From NCBI GenBank assembly GCA_003389385.1, contig QQVM01000016.1:124001-188000 (forward strand): a stretch of DNA of 64,000 nucleotides, written 5' to 3'. Source of the DNA: Bacteroidota bacterium. GTDB taxonomy: Bacteria; Bacteroidota; Bacteroidia; AKYH767-A; 2013-40CM-41-45. The notes under the pieces are model-generated. The model made no database searches. It had not been told where the DNA came from and saw only the letters and a program-made list of their open reading frames with translations. Position 1 is the first letter of the stretch. Each line of letters starts with the position of its first letter. Below, in pieces: positions 1 to 8,748 of this stretch. The position numbers were made by a program, and so were the translations under genes.

Positions 1-198
1 ACTACATTCAGCAAATACAAGCAATTTGTAGAGAACTGCTTTGAGATAATGCCCAGACAAGCGCTGCATGCCAAAACACTGGGTTTTGTTCATCCTGTGA
101 ATGGAAAGAAAATGTTCTTTGAAAGTCCGCTTCCTGAGGACTTTTCAACTGTTTTGGAAAAATGGCGGAATTATATCCGGCATAAAAAAGAAGACTAA
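1..198 (+). CDS. RluA/RluD-family 23S rRNA pseudouridine synthase, C-terminal fragment
   Basis: The window opens inside an open frame that ends with TAA at 196-198. The last 65 residues include PRQALHAKTLGFVHP, then GKKMFFESPLPEDF and EKWR. This is the typical end of RluA/RluD pseudouridine synthases, where the PRQALHA...F.HP segment belongs to the catalytic fold and the FESPLP motif closes the domain. These enzymes isomerise specific uridines in rRNA or tRNA in the cytoplasm. The catalytic aspartate region lies outside the window, so RluD cannot be told from RluA or RluC. The gene converges on mqnE with a 16-base gap. Confidence 0.85.
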   Translation, partial: TTFSKYKQFVENCFEIMPRQALHAKTLGFVHPVNGKKMFFESPLPEDFSTVLEKWRNYIRHKKED

Positions 199-214
199 GT
201 TATTCAGCTTTAAA

Positions 215-1372
215 TTACTGAGATAACTCCTCTGAATAATCCTTTATCACATTGTAAAGGGTATCCCTTTCAATTGGTCTCCTTCCGCTTTCACGTATGA
301 GTTCAACAAGCTGCTCTGTTGACAAGGCAGGATTCTGGTCTTCAGCACCTGCCATGCTGTAAATCTTCGTCGAATCATCGATGGTTCCATCCAGATCATC
401 CACTCCAAATGCCTGGCTTAGCTGAGCCGTGTTTCGACCAATCATCGGCCAGTAGGCTTTCACGTGAGAGAAATTATCGAGGTAAATTCTTGAGACAGCA
501 TAATTTTTCAGATCTTCAACTACACTGACTTCAGGCACATGTGACATGTCATTTCCCTTATTCCTGAACTTGAGCGGGATGAAGGTATTGAAACCTCCTG
601 TCACATCCTGCAGCTGACGCAATCTTTCCATATGATGGATTCGGTGAGAATAATCTTCGATGTGACCGTAAAGCATAGTTGCGTTGCTGTGCATTCCCAA
701 CTTATGTGCGGTTTCATGAATTTCAAGCCACTCATCAGCGTTGCATTTATCTGCGCAAATTTTACTTCTGATTTCTTCATCAAATATCTCCGCGCCTCCA
801 CCGGGCAAAGAATCAAGCCCTGCTGATTTCATCAGGCGCAAACCTTCTTCTATGTTAACTTTTGCTTTTCTGAACATGTAGTGAAGCTCCACGGCAGTAA
901 ATCCTTTGATGTGAAGATCAGGTCTGAGCATTCTGATTTCTTTCAATAAGCGTATGAAAAAATCAAGATTCATTTTGGGGTGCACTCCTCCAACGATATG
1001 CACTTCAGTTACAGGTTGACCTTTGTACTTTTTTACCAGATCGAGCATCTGATCCAGACTTAACTCCCAACCTTCTTCCTTTTCCTTCAGCATTCTGGAA
1101 TATGAGCAAAAGTTACAGGTGAATACACAGATATTCGTGGGCTCAATGTGAAAATTCCTGTTGAAGTAAGTCGTCTTACCATTCTTCCGCTCTCTAACCG
1201 CATTCGCAAGTGAGCCTAAAAATCCAAGACTTGCATCGCTGTATAAAATAAGTCCTTCTTCAGGCGTGATTCTCTCAGAAGCAAGCACCTTAGCAGCAAT
1301 TGCTTCAAGCCTTGGATCCCGGTTCTCATCCTGATATATGAAGCTTTCGAAAACAGTTTGATTATAAATCAT
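215..1372 (-). CDS. mqnE: Aminofutalosine synthase MqnE (radical SAM)
   Basis: Radical-SAM enzyme of the futalosine menaquinone pathway. It joins the MqnA product (3-[(1-carboxyvinyl)oxy]benzoate) to SAM to give aminofutalosine. The 385-residue protein carries the CxxxCxxC iron-sulfur motif in ICVFTCNFCSYSR near residue 85, followed by HIVGGVHP and a SLPGGGAEIF segment, as in the MqnE/MqnC/CofH group. The open frame extends 10 codons upstream, but the ATG at 1372 is preferred: MIYNQTVFE begins the family-like sequence, and a -7 box TATCTTTG lies only 7 bases before it. No other menaquinone gene is in the window. MqnC is the closest alternative, but length and overall sequence favour MqnE. Confidence 0.88.
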   Translation of the reverse strand: MIYNQTVFESFIYQDENRDPRLEAIAAKVLASERITPEEGLILYSDASLGFLGSLANAVRERKNGKTTYFNRNFHIEPTNICVFTCNFCSYSRMLKEKEEGWELSLDQMLDLVKKYKGQPVTEVHIVGGVHPKMNLDFFIRLLKEIRMLRPDLHIKGFTAVELHYMFRKAKVNIEEGLRLMKSAGLDSLPGGGAEIFDEEIRSKICADKCNADEWLEIHETAHKLGMHSNATMLYGHIEDYSHRIHHMERLRQLQDVTGGFNTFIPLKFRNKGNDMSHVPEVSVVEDLKNYAVSRIYLDNFSHVKAYWPMIGRNTAQLSQAFGVDDLDGTIDDSTKIYSMAGAEDQNPALSTEQLVELIRESGRRPIERDTLYNVIKDYSEELSQ

Positions 1373-1379
1373 AACAGAA

Positions 1380-1387
1380 CAAAGATA
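1380..1387 (-). promoter_or_regulatory. Bacteroidota -7 box TATCTTTG for mqnE
   Basis: On the minus strand TATCTTTG matches the Bacteroidota TAnnTTTG consensus exactly. Only seven bases separate it from the ATG at 1372, so transcription should start at or within a few bases of the start codon. I see no clear TTG-type -33 element at the usual spacing. Confidence 0.6.
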
Positions 1388-1482
1388 AGCAAAGCCATCC
1401 AAATGAAATCTTCATTGGAAAGGAATTCGTGCATTTCATCCTGATAAAAAACATTATGTATTTTTAAAGCCAGAACATTGCT

Positions 1483-3384
1483 ATGTGCGGAGTCGCAGGA
1501 TATATTTCATTTAGTCACAGCAACTCGGAAAAAGAACGTTTGCTGAGAATAGCCGTTTCCTGCTTAGCCAGAAGAGGCCCTGACAATAGCGGATACTATA
1601 ACGACAGAAACGTTTTTCTTGGTCATGCTCGCCTGTCGGTCATTGATATTTCCGATGCGGCATCCCAGCCAATGACAGATCCTTCGGGGAGGTATACAAT
1701 AATTTTCAACGGAGAGTTTTTCAACTTCAAGGAACACAGAGAATACTTGCTCTCAAAAGGCATCAGTCTGATTACTCAAAGCGATACGGAAGTGTTGCTA
1801 CATCTTTATATTCTTGAGAAAGAGAAATGTCTTGAAAGGATAAACGGATTCTTTGCATTCGCTATTTATGATAATTCTGAACAGGAAATTTTTATCGCGC
1901 GCGACAGGATTGGGGTGAAGCCATTGCTTTATTCTTTGGATGCCGGTAAATTCATTTTTGCCAGCGAAATGAAGGCGATGATGGCGATGGGAATTGAAAA
2001 AAAGATTGACAATTCTTCAATCCTCACCTACTTACAACTGAATTATATCCCTGCTCCGCATTCCATTTTCGAAAACGTGAAAAAACTGATGCCCGGGCAC
2101 TTTATTAAGTTCAGCACTAAAGGATCAGTTCCTGATATTAATCCGGTGCGCTATTATCAGATTGAAGTGAGGGAAGAAAAACGCGATTATGCTGATGCCT
2201 GCAGCAGATTGAAAAATCTTCTGGAAGCATCTGTGAATCGAAGAATGATATCGGATGTGCCTCTGGGAGCCTTTCTGAGCGGCGGGCTTGATTCATCCAT
2301 CATCACAGGCATTGCCGCAAGCATGACGGACAAACTCCGCACATTTTCAATCGGCTTCAGAGATGAGCCAAGGTATGATGAAAGCCACTATGCAGAGATT
2401 GTTGCAAAAAAGTTTCGCACCGAACATCAGACATTCATGCTGAAAAACGATGACCTGTTCAGCAATCTTTTTGAAGCTCTTGACTACATTGATGAACCCT
2501 TCGCAGATTCTTCTGCACTGAATGTTTACATACTCAGCAAAGAAACCAGAAAACACGTAACTGTAGCTTTAAGTGGAGATGGCGCTGATGAACTTTTCGG
2601 AGGATACAACAAACATGCGGCTGAACTCAGGGCAAGATCAGGCGGTGTATTGAATCAGCTTCTTCGTTCATCTTCGGTCCTGCTTCAGCATATGCCACAG
2701 GACCGCAGCAGCGGTTCTGGAGACATATTCCGCAAGCTCACCCGAATGTCGATAGGACTAAAACTTAGTCCGGCTGAGCGTTACTGGAGGTGGGCATCTT
2801 TTGAGAGCGAAGAAAATGCAGGACATTTCCTTGCCCCTGATTATTATTCAGAAAGCTCAAGAGATGAAAGCAATAAGAGAAAAGAAGCTCAATTAAAAAA
2901 TCTGAAGGAGCCACACAGCATGCAGCAAGTGCTGCTTACTGATATGCAATTGGTTTTAGTCAATGATATGTTGGTGAAAACCGATCTGATGTCGATGGCC
3001 AACTCCCTTGAAATCAGAAATCCATTTCTCGACTATACTCTGGTCGATTATGCATTCAGCCTACCGCTTGAATACAAGATTCGCCACGGTGAAAGAAAGA
3101 AAATACTGCGTGATGCTTACAGGGATTTTCTTCCAGATGAAATCACAAGAAGGTCAAAACGCGGCTTCGAAGTACCTTTGTTGAAATGGCAGCGTAATGA
3201 ATTAAACGCATTGCTACGCAATGAACTCCTTGAAAAAAACTTCATTGAAACACAAGGGGTATTTAATTTTCCTGCAATAGAAAAACTGCTTAACAGGCTC
3301 CACTCAAAAAGTCCGGGTGATGCCCCTGCACAAATCTGGGCGTTGATGGTGTTTCAGTACTGGTGGAGGAAGCACATCGCTTGA
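1483..3384 (+). CDS. asnB: Asparagine synthetase (glutamine-hydrolysing), AsnB type
   Basis: Transfers amide nitrogen from glutamine to an aspartyl-type substrate activated with ATP. The 633-residue protein starts MCGVAGY, so Cys2 becomes the N-terminal nucleophile of the glutaminase domain (residues 1 to about 210). The synthetase half has the PP-loop SGGLDSS near residue 267 and GDGADELFGGY near 365. The length fits the long AsnB class also found in surface-polysaccharide loci (WbpS/exosortase-associated amidotransferases), so a sugar-modifying role is possible. No polysaccharide genes are adjacent, and plain asparagine synthesis is the simpler reading. It is divergent from mqnE. A weak -7-like TATTTTTA lies about 20 bases upstream. 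Confidence 0.87.
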   Translation: MCGVAGYISFSHSNSEKERLLRIAVSCLARRGPDNSGYYNDRNVFLGHARLSVIDISDAASQPMTDPSGRYTIIFNGEFFNFKEHREYLLSKGISLITQSDTEVLLHLYILEKEKCLERINGFFAFAIYDNSEQEIFIARDRIGVKPLLYSLDAGKFIFASEMKAMMAMGIEKKIDNSSILTYLQLNYIPAPHSIFENVKKLMPGHFIKFSTKGSVPDINPVRYYQIEVREEKRDYADACSRLKNLLEASVNRRMISDVPLGAFLSGGLDSSIITGIAASMTDKLRTFSIGFRDEPRYDESHYAEIVAKKFRTEHQTFMLKNDDLFSNLFEALDYIDEPFADSSALNVYILSKETRKHVTVALSGDGADELFGGYNKHAAELRARSGGVLNQLLRSSSVLLQHMPQDRSSGSGDIFRKLTRMSIGLKLSPAERYWRWASFESEENAGHFLAPDYYSESSRDESNKRKEAQLKNLKEPHSMQQVLLTDMQLVLVNDMLVKTDLMSMANSLEIRNPFLDYTLVDYAFSLPLEYKIRHGERKKILRDAYRDFLPDEITRRSKRGFEVPLLKWQRNELNALLRNELLEKNFIETQGVFNFPAIEKLLNRLHSKSPGDAPAQIWALMVFQYWWRKHIA

Positions 3385-3721
3385 GATCCTGTCTGCGTCA
3401 GACGAGAGCGTGTTCTGCCTGCGCGCTGCGCGCTTCGGCAGACGAGAGTGAGTGTGGGTTCGGGTGTGGGGTAAGTTCGCAGTTCGTCATTCGCTAACCG
3501 TTAATCAATATTCGTTATTCCTTTTTCAGATTTTGAACAGCGAATGCTGAACACGAACCTCGAACTCGTTCCTGTGCACTCCGAACACGTTCTGGCTGGG
3601 TCATGTGTTCAAAATGCCGACCAGCAGCAGATAAATCCGGCTCCTCATCTGCAAATTCCTCATAAAAAGCAATATATACAGATTAATTTTAAAATAAATT
3701 AGGATTCGGAGATTTTATGGG
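3385..3721. other. Gene-free spacer with GC-rich hairpins and TTCG-rich low-complexity sequence
   Basis: No credible gene lies here. Just after asnB two segments end in the same CAGACGAGAG string (about 3,399 and 3,440). The first contains a GTCTG-CGT-CAGAC hairpin, and the second TCTGC...GCAGA around an internal GCGCGC repeat. A G-rich stretch with three G-runs follows (3,456-3,471), then a tract with many TTCG steps (about 3,475-3,525). It looks like decayed repeat sequence. I recognise no known element. Confidence 0.5.
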
Positions 3722-3865
3722 TATCTTTGCAGTGCTACAAAAGAGAGGTGAATCTCAGGCGATTGAGATTATTGATTTTTACCAAAGGTTTCTTTCACAT
3801 TTTTCTTTAGGCGATAAAACGCATTCAATCCCGCCTCGTTTAGCATAACAATTTTAATATTACAC
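3722..3865 (+). promoter_or_regulatory. Promoter -7 box TATCTTTG and long leader of the helicase/cold-shock operon
   Basis: TATCTTTG at 3722-3729 is a perfect TAnnTTTG box. It leaves an untranslated leader of roughly 130 bases before the helicase ATG at 3866, unusually long for this window. The leader contains an AATCTCA / TGAGATT hairpin (3751-3757 with 3764-3770). Long structured leaders are known on cold-shock mRNAs in other bacteria. A temperature-responsive role here is inference. Confidence 0.55.
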
Positions 3866-4999
3866 ATGTCATTTACCGAATTACAGTTAATCGAGCCTTT
3901 AATGGAGGCTTTGAAGAAAAAATCCTATACAGTTCCAACACCGATTCAGTCCAAATCAATTCCTCCGATTTTAGAAGGAAAAGATATCCTTGGGTGTGCC
4001 CAAACAGGAACCGGAAAAACAGCAGCCTTTTCACTTCCGATGCTGCAACTATTGCACAATTCCAAAAACGGATCACGTCGTAATATTCGTGCTCTTATAC
4101 TTGCCCCGACAAGAGAATTGGCTACTCAGATTAAAGAAAGCATTGACACTTATGGCAGCGGATTAGGCCTTACACATACCGTTATCTTCGGTGGTGTTTC
4201 ACAGGTTAACCAAGTTAACAGATTGAAGCAAGGTGTAGAAATCCTGATTGCCACTCCCGGAAGGTTACTCGACCTGATGCAACAGGGATTGATTAAACTC
4301 AATCATATTGAGTTTTTTGTCTTAGATGAAGCAGACCGCATGCTGGACATGGGATTCATCCATGATATAAAGAAGATCATAGAAAAACTTCCGGCAAAAC
4401 GGCAAACTCTGCTCTTTTCCGCGACTTTTCCTGATGAAATTAAAAAGCTGTCATCCAAACTACTCAAAGATCCAGTCCAGATCAGCGTAACTCCTGTTGC
4501 TTCCACTGTCGACACAGTGAAGCAGGTTGTTTACTATGTAAACAAGGCAGATAAGCGTTCCCTCCTGAAGCACGTGATTAAAAATGAATCCATCGATCAC
4601 GCAATAGTCTTCACAAGAACAAAGAGAGGAGCCGACAGAATTGTGAGGGAACTGAACAAGTCAGGAATCAAATCCGATTCCATTCATGGTGACAAATCTC
4701 AAAACGCCAGGGAACGTGCATTGAAGTCATTCAAAAGCCGCAGCATTCAAATTCTGGTAGCGACCGATATTGCATCGCGTGGTATTGACGTAGACAAGCT
4801 TTCCCATGTGATCAATTTCGAAATCCCTGAGACTCCGGAAGCCTATGTACACAGAATCGGCAGGACAGGTCGAGCCGGAGAGAGTGGCACCGCACTTTCA
4901 TTCTGCACAGAAGATGAAATGGATTATATGAAGCAGATTCGCAAACTCATCAGAAAAGATCCTGAAATCTATGAGTCGCATCCGTACAGTAACAGATAA
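3866..4999 (+). CDS. DEAD-box ATP-dependent RNA helicase, RhlE-like
   Basis: ATP-driven RNA unwinding protein of 377 residues. All core motifs are visible in order: the Q-motif region with TPIQ, AQTGTGKT (Walker A, about 46-53), PTRELA, TPGR, DEAD, SAT, then in the second RecA lobe VFTRTKRGADRI, ATDIASRGID and HRIGRTGRAG. There is almost no C-terminal extension, so it resembles compact RhlE-type helicases that remodel rRNA or mRNA, especially in the cold. A small cold-shock protein gene follows 42 bases downstream on the same strand, which supports a cold-response operon. DbpA-, SrmB- or CsdA-like roles cannot be excluded. Confidence 0.9.
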   Translation: MSFTELQLIEPLMEALKKKSYTVPTPIQSKSIPPILEGKDILGCAQTGTGKTAAFSLPMLQLLHNSKNGSRRNIRALILAPTRELATQIKESIDTYGSGLGLTHTVIFGGVSQVNQVNRLKQGVEILIATPGRLLDLMQQGLIKLNHIEFFVLDEADRMLDMGFIHDIKKIIEKLPAKRQTLLFSATFPDEIKKLSSKLLKDPVQISVTPVASTVDTVKQVVYYVNKADKRSLLKHVIKNESIDHAIVFTRTKRGADRIVRELNKSGIKSDSIHGDKSQNARERALKSFKSRSIQILVATDIASRGIDVDKLSHVINFEIPETPEAYVHRIGRTGRAGESGTALSFCTEDEMDYMKQIRKLIRKDPEIYESHPYSNR

Positions 5000-5041
5000 A
5001 ACCAACCAATCAATTATATTACATCATCAAATTAAATTACA

Positions 5042-5233
5042 ATGAAAAAAGGAACAGTAAAATTCTTTAACAACACAAAAGGCTTCGGATTCATTATTGA
5101 AGAAGGAAGCGGAGAAGAAATCTTTGTACACACCACAGGTCTGAGAGATGATATCCGCGAGAACGATACAGTAGTTTTCGAAACACAGCAGGGAAAAAAA
5201 GGCGTCAACGCAGTGAATGTGAAGCTGGCCTGA
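5042..5233 (+). CDS. Cold-shock domain protein, CspA family
   Basis: A 63-residue single cold-shock domain. The RNP1-like motif reads KGFGFI and the RNP2-like motif EIFVHT, preceded by KKGTVKFFNN. These residues bind single-stranded RNA or DNA, and such proteins melt RNA structure or act as antiterminators. It lies 42 bases after the DEAD-box helicase and ahead of a strong terminator, so the two are probably one transcript. The helicase and the chaperone would act on the same structured RNAs. Cold induction is inferred from family and context. Confidence 0.95.
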   Translation: MKKGTVKFFNNTKGFGFIIEEGSGEEIFVHTTGLRDDIRENDTVVFETQQGKKGVNAVNVKLA

Positions 5234-5267
5234 TTTATATCTGATTTGCCTTAAGAAAAGGCAAAAC

Positions 5268-5309
5268 AAAAGCCTGGAATCTCATTTGATTCCAGGCTTT
5301 TTATTTTTT
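5268..5309. terminator. Bidirectional Rho-independent terminator
   Basis: A perfect 13-bp stem (5269-5281 with 5288-5300) with a 6-base loop is flanked by A-rich sequence on the left and a T-rich tract on the right. It sits between the convergent cold-shock gene and the T9SS cargo gene, and can serve both. Confidence 0.9.
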
Positions 5310-5321
5310 ATCCGAAGATAA

Positions 5322-6386
5322 TCAGTTCTTCACAAAACGAACCTGCTTTGATTCTCCACCAGCACTTCTGAGAACAAGAAAATAAGAACCCTGACTGAGT
5401 TGATGAATCACAATTTTGCCGGGAACTTTTTTGCCTTTCATCACTTCCTGGCCTGATTCATTAATGATAGTCCATGACTCAAGATCATTCATATCAAATC
5501 CGTTAATACCAAGAATGTTAGTGGCCGGATTAGGATAAGCGCTTACACCTTGAGAGGAAGTTGGCTTGTGTATTCCTACTGTTGTGCTACTTCTTAAAAA
5601 GTGTACATCGTGCAGACCTGTATCATCAAACAGCGCATGAGCAATATGCTGCAAACTCTGGTCACCGTACCAGTAAAATGCGGAATCCACATATGTTTCT
5701 GGAAAACCCGGAAAGAACACCCACTGGTTACCTGTGGATGCACCTTTCATCCAGGCTGTATCAATTGTGGTGTTTATTTTTCTTTCGAGTATTGAAGGAA
5801 AACTTCCAGATGGCAATATAATAGTTCCAGAAGCAATCACGTCTGCATCCATTATCAGTGTTGACTTCAATTTTACCGAATCCAGTTGAGGTTGTCCGAT
5901 ATCAGCACCAGTTGCCTTAACTTCATAATATGTATTCATATTAACTGAACTTCCGTAGGTATATGGAAAATTCATTGCAGCTGAAGGTGGATTGAGAGGA
6001 ACCGGTACCAGGTTTCCGTTACCTGTAATGTCTGTCAGAAGACCTTGATAGATGAGTGCGGAAGGAGTCACCTGCAGAATTACCCAATCTTCGTCATCAT
6101 TCTCCCTGGTGGCGTGGGTGGCTGATGTAAAGAAAGAACCACCGGGAATTGTGGAAGGATGAACAAAATACACCGTATCCTCATCAATCGGATCATAGAA
6201 AAGGGAAGAGAAATCCCATGTGTTACCAGTTCCACTCATACTGAAAGTGAATGGCGGCGAAGGAACATTGGCATCATGGTAAAATAACATGCTGTTCACC
6301 GATGGTGCCAGGGACGAATTTAAACTAACCTGTGCATTTGAAATCACAGGAATTACTACAAACAGAATTGCGTAGATTTTTTTCAT
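5322..6386 (-). CDS. Secreted protein with T9SS type A sorting domain
   Basis: 354-residue exported protein. It begins with a Sec signal peptide (MKKIYAILFVVIPVISNAQ). The last 80 or so residues form a T9SS type A tail: AYPNPATN, an ESGQEVMKGK turn, LSQGSYFLVL and a basic end QVRFVKN. Such tails direct export through the T9SS outer-membrane channel and usually attachment to the cell surface. The central 250 residues show no family I recognise. They are rich in Ser, Thr, Pro and aromatic residues, and motifs such as GNTWDFSSL recur in Bacteroidota cargo proteins. PorQ, encoded later in this window, belongs to the same secretion system. A TATTTTTG box lies 23 bases upstream of the ATG. Confidence 0.85.
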   Translation of the reverse strand: MKKIYAILFVVIPVISNAQVSLNSSLAPSVNSMLFYHDANVPSPPFTFSMSGTGNTWDFSSLFYDPIDEDTVYFVHPSTIPGGSFFTSATHATRENDDEDWVILQVTPSALIYQGLLTDITGNGNLVPVPLNPPSAAMNFPYTYGSSVNMNTYYEVKATGADIGQPQLDSVKLKSTLIMDADVIASGTIILPSGSFPSILERKINTTIDTAWMKGASTGNQWVFFPGFPETYVDSAFYWYGDQSLQHIAHALFDDTGLHDVHFLRSSTTVGIHKPTSSQGVSAYPNPATNILGINGFDMNDLESWTIINESGQEVMKGKKVPGKIVIHQLSQGSYFLVLRSAGGESKQVRFVKN

Positions 6387-6409
6387 AAAAATTGGTTATA
6401 AGTTTGAAA

Positions 6410-6417
6410 CAAAAATA
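6410..6417 (-). promoter_or_regulatory. -7 box TATTTTTG for the T9SS cargo gene
   Basis: Exact TAnnTTTG match on the minus strand, 23 bases before the ATG at 6386. The rest of the 6,387-6,604 gap is AT-rich and shows no other feature. Confidence 0.5.
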
Positions 6418-6604
6418 ACTTAATAATGCGCAGCTGAAATCGCAGACTATCAGCATATATGTATTTTTTTCAACCACAGCTGTTGATAATAAGTGAGTTA
6501 AAAACTGAAAAATTTATAAAACACTCACATTCTGATTCAGCAGATTATTGCAGAATTAATTAAAAAAATTTGAAAATAAATCCGGACTTGAGAGGCTTTT
6601 ATTT

Positions 6605-8416
6605 TCAAATGGTATATTTTCTTCCCTCGTTTATCTTTTTCAGGTAATCCATCAGAGGAGAAAAATACTCCAGCATTGCTCTTGCGCTCAAATCTTCCCC
6701 TGTACTCTCTTTAAGCAGTTTCCTCCAGTCGACGCTGCTGCCCGGACGCATGAGTCCGTCAATGAATTTGCCGACTTCCTTATTGCCAAAATAATTCGTG
6801 GCTCTCGGATCCTGTTTCAGGATATTCTTTGATATGTGATCATGGAATTGAAATAAGAGAATATAAGACAATGCGTAATCATAATACTGAGCCGGGTCAT
6901 CATTAATGTGCGTTTTAGTTGCCGCATCGCAATACATCTCCCCTCTCGCATCCGGCGGAACTATTCCCTGATACTGTTTCACAATCTCCCACCATTTTTT
7001 ATTCCACTCATCTGGCTTTAAATTATTCCTGTACAATTCATACTCGAACCGCGGCATAGTACCTGCACTCCACGGAATAAAGACAACGTAATTCAATGCG
7101 TCTTTCAACAACTGCTTCATATCGTCTGTCGGAGTGTTGATATCCACAAGTCCAAGCCCTGCCGCGAATGGTTTCTGCATAGCTGCTAAGCCTAAAAGGC
7201 TTCCCAAAGCTTCATGATATGCACGGTTCGCTCCTTCTCTCAATATGTAAGGCACCTGAGGATTGCTATAGGATAGATAATAGTATATATGTCCGTATTC
7301 GTGATGCACTGTTTCATACCAGGATGCATTGGGAGTAACACTCATGAGCGTACGCACGTCTTTCTTCAGATCCATGTGCCATGCAGATGCATGTGTATTC
7401 TTTTTATAGCCGGCATCCTTGCTGACAGGATAAATGCTCGACAATTCCCAAAACGATTTAGGGAGCTCTTCGAATCCGAGAGAAACATAAAACACTTCAC
7501 CCTGCCTTGCTACCCACTCCGCTCCTCTTTGTTTCAATGCTTTATCAAGGTCAAGCCCTTCCACAGTAACCATCTCGCTCCAATCCTGACCCCAGCGGTT
7601 ACTTAACAGGTGAGCCGGAATGTAATCAGGTACATCTTTCAGAGTAAATTTCTTAGCGAGTTCATAACGCATGTAAGTATGCAACTCTCTGTACAGCGGC
7701 ATGAGTTCAGAATTAAACTTGTCCAGCATACTCATCATTTCATCTGCATCCATACCATAATCAGAAACCTGATAGCTGAAGTAATCCGAATAACCCAGCC
7801 CCTGCACCACTCCATTTCTTAGGTCTCGGAGATTTTCAAGGCCCGGCTTAAGTTCAGCTCCGATTTGTTTACTGGACTCCCAGACTTTCCTGCGTTTTAC
7901 CGGATCAGTTTCAGCAACCATCAGAGAATCGATATCATTTGGAGTGATCTCACGGCCATCGAGTATGAATTTATATCCATATAACTGTTCAGTTTGTGCG
8001 GTATTTGCCTTAATCAGGTCTTTCACTTTTTCTCCGACGCTCTCAGGATTTCCTGCGGCCAGATAAAGTACTTTCTTCAGCTGGCGGATCTGTAGATCGC
8101 TGAGCATTTCTGTTTTTTTCAGGTACTCTTCGGCTTTTTTTATGTTCTCTGCACTGCCTGTATATGCTGCCATGGCCTCATCCGCCTGTCTTGAATTCCA
8201 GGCATTCATGGTATCTCCCTCCACTATGTAGGTATTCACTTTCCATTGCCCTTCCGCACTGGCATTGTAGAGTTCACGGTATTTCTCGTTGTATCCGTCC
8301 AGAAAGCCCTGGACATCTTTCTGAAAATCTTCTTTTCCACCCTTGCAGGTAGTCATGGCAAGCATCAGAGATAATATGATTAATGCTTTGAACTGAAGTT
8401 TGATTTTACTGATCAT
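6605..8416 (-). CDS. M2-family peptidyl-dipeptidase (ACE-like) lipoprotein
   Basis: Zinc metallopeptidase of 603 residues related to angiotensin-converting enzyme; family members remove C-terminal dipeptides. The zinc site is clear: HHEYGHIYYYL supplies the HExxH motif (about residue 370), and the third ligand lies in AYHEALGSLLGL about 24 residues later. The N-terminus is a lipoprotein signal peptide with lipobox LAMTTC, so the enzyme is probably membrane-anchored in the periplasm or at the cell surface. The length matches single-domain ACE homologues. Nothing nearby suggests its substrate, and peptide scavenging is the simplest role. It lies just downstream of tRNA-Ala on the same strand. 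Confidence 0.9.
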   Translation of the reverse strand: MISKIKLQFKALIILSLMLAMTTCKGGKEDFQKDVQGFLDGYNEKYRELYNASAEGQWKVNTYIVEGDTMNAWNSRQADEAMAAYTGSAENIKKAEEYLKKTEMLSDLQIRQLKKVLYLAAGNPESVGEKVKDLIKANTAQTEQLYGYKFILDGREITPNDIDSLMVAETDPVKRRKVWESSKQIGAELKPGLENLRDLRNGVVQGLGYSDYFSYQVSDYGMDADEMMSMLDKFNSELMPLYRELHTYMRYELAKKFTLKDVPDYIPAHLLSNRWGQDWSEMVTVEGLDLDKALKQRGAEWVARQGEVFYVSLGFEELPKSFWELSSIYPVSKDAGYKKNTHASAWHMDLKKDVRTLMSVTPNASWYETVHHEYGHIYYYLSYSNPQVPYILREGANRAYHEALGSLLGLAAMQKPFAAGLGLVDINTPTDDMKQLLKDALNYVVFIPWSAGTMPRFEYELYRNNLKPDEWNKKWWEIVKQYQGIVPPDARGEMYCDAATKTHINDDPAQYYDYALSYILLFQFHDHISKNILKQDPRATNYFGNKEVGKFIDGLMRPGSSVDWRKLLKESTGEDLSARAMLEYFSPLMDYLKKINEGRKYTI

Positions 8417-8463
8417 AAGGCCTTGGCTTTAAAGTAAAAGAGCTGCAAAATTGCAGCCCGGAT

Positions 8464-8540
8464 TGGTGGAGATAGTGGGACTCGAACCCACGGCCTCTTG
8501 CATGCCATGCAAACGCTCTAGCCAACTGAGCTATACCCCC
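8464..8540 (-). tRNA. tRNA-Ala (GGC anticodon), CCA encoded
   Basis: Read on the minus strand from 8540, the acceptor stem GGGGGTA pairs with TATCTCC. The D-arm GCTC/GAGC, a T-arm with GGTTCGAGTCC, and an anticodon loop ATGGCAT give anticodon GGC (alanine, codon GCC/GCU). The 3' CCA is present in the DNA (8464-8466). A -7-like TTTCTTTG lies a few bases upstream of the 5' end. Confidence 0.95.
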
Positions 8541-8731
8541 TTTTAAATCAGGCAGCAAAGAAAATAAAAATTAAGAAATCCTGAGTATGATTGGAAAATT
8601 TTAAGCGGTGATTTGCAATTGCATGAATGATATGGATCAGATAGGGCGGTCCGGTTTTTGTTATCAACAATTTGCAAAAAAGGCATGTGAATGACCCCAA
8701 TGTGATTCTTAGCCAGGCCCTTTAATTCTCT

Positions 8732-8739
8732 TATTTTTG
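8732..8739 (+). promoter_or_regulatory. -7 box TATTTTTG for tamL
   Basis: Exact TAnnTTTG match, 9 bases before the ATG at 8749. It overlaps the alternative upstream TTG start at 8737, which argues against that start and implies a leaderless or nearly leaderless mRNA. Confidence 0.55.
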
Positions 8740-8748
8740 CGTCAACAG

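Noticed and set aside
3456-3471. G-quadruplex after asnB
   Set aside because: Only three G-runs of three or more are present within a short distance; a fourth is missing.
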